Shown here in pieces: positions 63,229-64,000 of a DNA stretch of 64,000 nucleotides. The DNA is taken from positions 1 to 64,000 of the forward strand of contig CAIPYE010000001.1 in the NCBI GenBank assembly GCA_903869265.1. The letters are read 5' to 3'. A model generated the notes under the pieces. The model saw nothing but the letters and a program-made list of their open reading frames with translations. It was not told where the DNA came from and searched no databases. Both the position numbers and the translations under genes were made by a program. Every line of letters begins with the position of its first letter. Within the stretch, counting starts at the first letter, position 1. Source of the stretch: an uncultured delta proteobacterium. GTDB taxonomy: Bacteria; Desulfobacterota; Desulfobulbia; Desulfobulbales; Desulfurivibrionaceae.

Positions 63229-64000
63229 CTAGTCTTCGTCCAAGGACAATGACTTCATCTTCCTATGGAGATGACTCCGCTCCAGACCTATTTGTTCCGC
63301 GGTCTGGGAAATATTCCCGTCATTGCCTGCAAGCCGGGCCTTGAGAAAGTCCCGTTCAAAAATCTTCTTGGCCTCTTTATAGTTGAGGGTGTGGTACAGC
63401 GCCTCCAAACCGGCAGTCGATGGCGCAACATCTGCCGGAGCAATGCCGAGCAGTTGCCAGACCAAGGGTTCGTCCACCGTTTCCGTAGGGCACATAATCA
63501 TGACCCGCTCCACAAAGTTGCGCAATTCCCGAATATTACCCGGCCACCCATGCTGCATCATGGCCTGTAGTGCCCCTTGGCTGAACACCTTTTCCCCCAA
63601 CCCTTTTCTTGCGTTATCCGCCACAAAATCAGCGACCAGCAGAGGGATATCTTCCCGTCGTTCCCGAAGCGGCGGCACCTGAATAGGCACCACGTTGAGC
63701 CGATAATAGAGATCCGCCCGGAAGGTGCCGTTCTCGATCTCCTGCTCAAGATCCTTGTTGGTGGCGGCCAGGACCCGAACCTCGACCTGAATGGTTTTCG
63801 AGCCGCCCACCCGCTCAAATTTCTGTTCCTGCAGGATGCGCAGCACCTTGGCCTGGGTCTTGAGGCTCATATCGCCGATTTCATCCAGAAAGAGCGTGGT
63901 GCCGTCGGCCAGGTCGAACTTCCCCCGGCGGCTGGCCGTGGCTCCGGTGAACGAGCCCTTCTCATGACCGAACAGCTCGGACTCGATCAGCTCTTCCGGG
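63229..64000 (-). CDS. Sigma54-dependent regulator, C-terminal part
   Basis: Continues beyond the window. The visible 257 residues cover ESELFGHEKGSFTGA (sigma54-contact loop, here GSFTGA), Walker B TTLFLDEIGDM, LRILQEQKFERVGG, YYRLNVVPIQVPPLRER, WPGNIRELRNFVERV, and a Fis-type helix-turn-helix (NISQTAEQIGLERSHLHRKM). The receiver part lies outside. It is transcribed ahead of the ClpX-like gene, 35 bases apart, so the two may be one operon. Confidence 0.94.
   Translation of the reverse strand, partial: PEELIESELFGHEKGSFTGATASRRGKFDLADGTTLFLDEIGDMSLKTQAKVLRILQEQKFERVGGSKTIQVEVRVLAATNKDLEQEIENGTFRADLYYRLNVVPIQVPPLRERREDIPLLVADFVADNARKGLGEKVFSQGALQAMMQHGWPGNIRELRNFVERVMIMCPTETVDEPLVWQLLGIAPADVAPSTAGLEALYHTLNYKEAKKIFERDFLKARLAGNDGNISQTAEQIGLERSHLHRKMKSLSLDED

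Overview
The window is about 64 kb of a Gram-negative bacterial chromosome. The gene content points to an anaerobic deltaproteobacterium, most like the Desulfobulbales/Desulfobacterota. The indications are an iron-sulfur DUF3786 protein, a protein ending in an XXXCH-type CHKKYK tail, a selenocysteine-containing multiheme cytochrome, an Mn-type inorganic pyrophosphatase, several sigma54-dependent response regulators and an LptE-like lipoprotein. The lineage is inferred from this content; no marker-gene tree was built.

Bases 256-16426 are an integrated element inserted in a tRNA-Thr(CGT) gene. A 45-bp direct repeat begins exactly at the anticodon loop, and the element's copy restores the 3' half of the tRNA together with a new terminator. 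The left part carries a DUF4102-type tyrosine integrase, an unknown 150-aa protein, an AlpA-like regulator and a primase-polymerase/helicase, followed by an iteron-rich candidate origin. The right part is one long, tightly coupled operon (4773-15366, closed by a strong terminator). It encodes T7-type internal-virion (ejection) proteins: gp13-like, gp14-like, a probable gp15-like protein, and a 1880-aa gp16-sized protein with an HETGH zincin motif. It also encodes a scaffold-like protein and several unknown proteins. No terminase, portal, major capsid or tail gene is present. This looks like a phage satellite that brings its own ejection machinery and perhaps its own scaffold to a helper's capsid, and it is the most unusual object in the window.

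From 16.5 to 35.3 kb is chromosomal: an NtrC-type regulator, a PP-loop protein coupled to recN, a BepA-like protease, an HDOD protein, a phospho-signalling cluster (FHA protein, kinase-TPR-WD40, PP2C phosphatase, XXXCH-like protein, Fe-S/DUF3786 protein), rarA, a selenoprotein cytochrome read through an in-frame UGA with a SECIS hairpin, and grpE-dnaK.

From 35.6 to 64 kb lie a secreted carbonic-anhydrase-like protein that has lost all three zinc ligands, ppaC, a receiver protein, gph, an AP2-domain protein, mazG, and the rpsF-rpsR-DUF2232-rplI-dnaB cluster. These are followed by leuS, lptE, tkt, dusB, a frameshifted O-antigen-ligase-like pseudogene, a DtxR-family regulator, a minus-strand aminotransferase/truA/argC group, rplM-rpsI, tRNA-Gly(GCC), hisB, a lipoprotein, a TtcA-like protein, hemB, a ClpX-like ATPase without the zinc finger, and the end of a second sigma54 activator. 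The housekeeping genes are intact and closely packed. The only clear gene decay is the ligase pseudogene.
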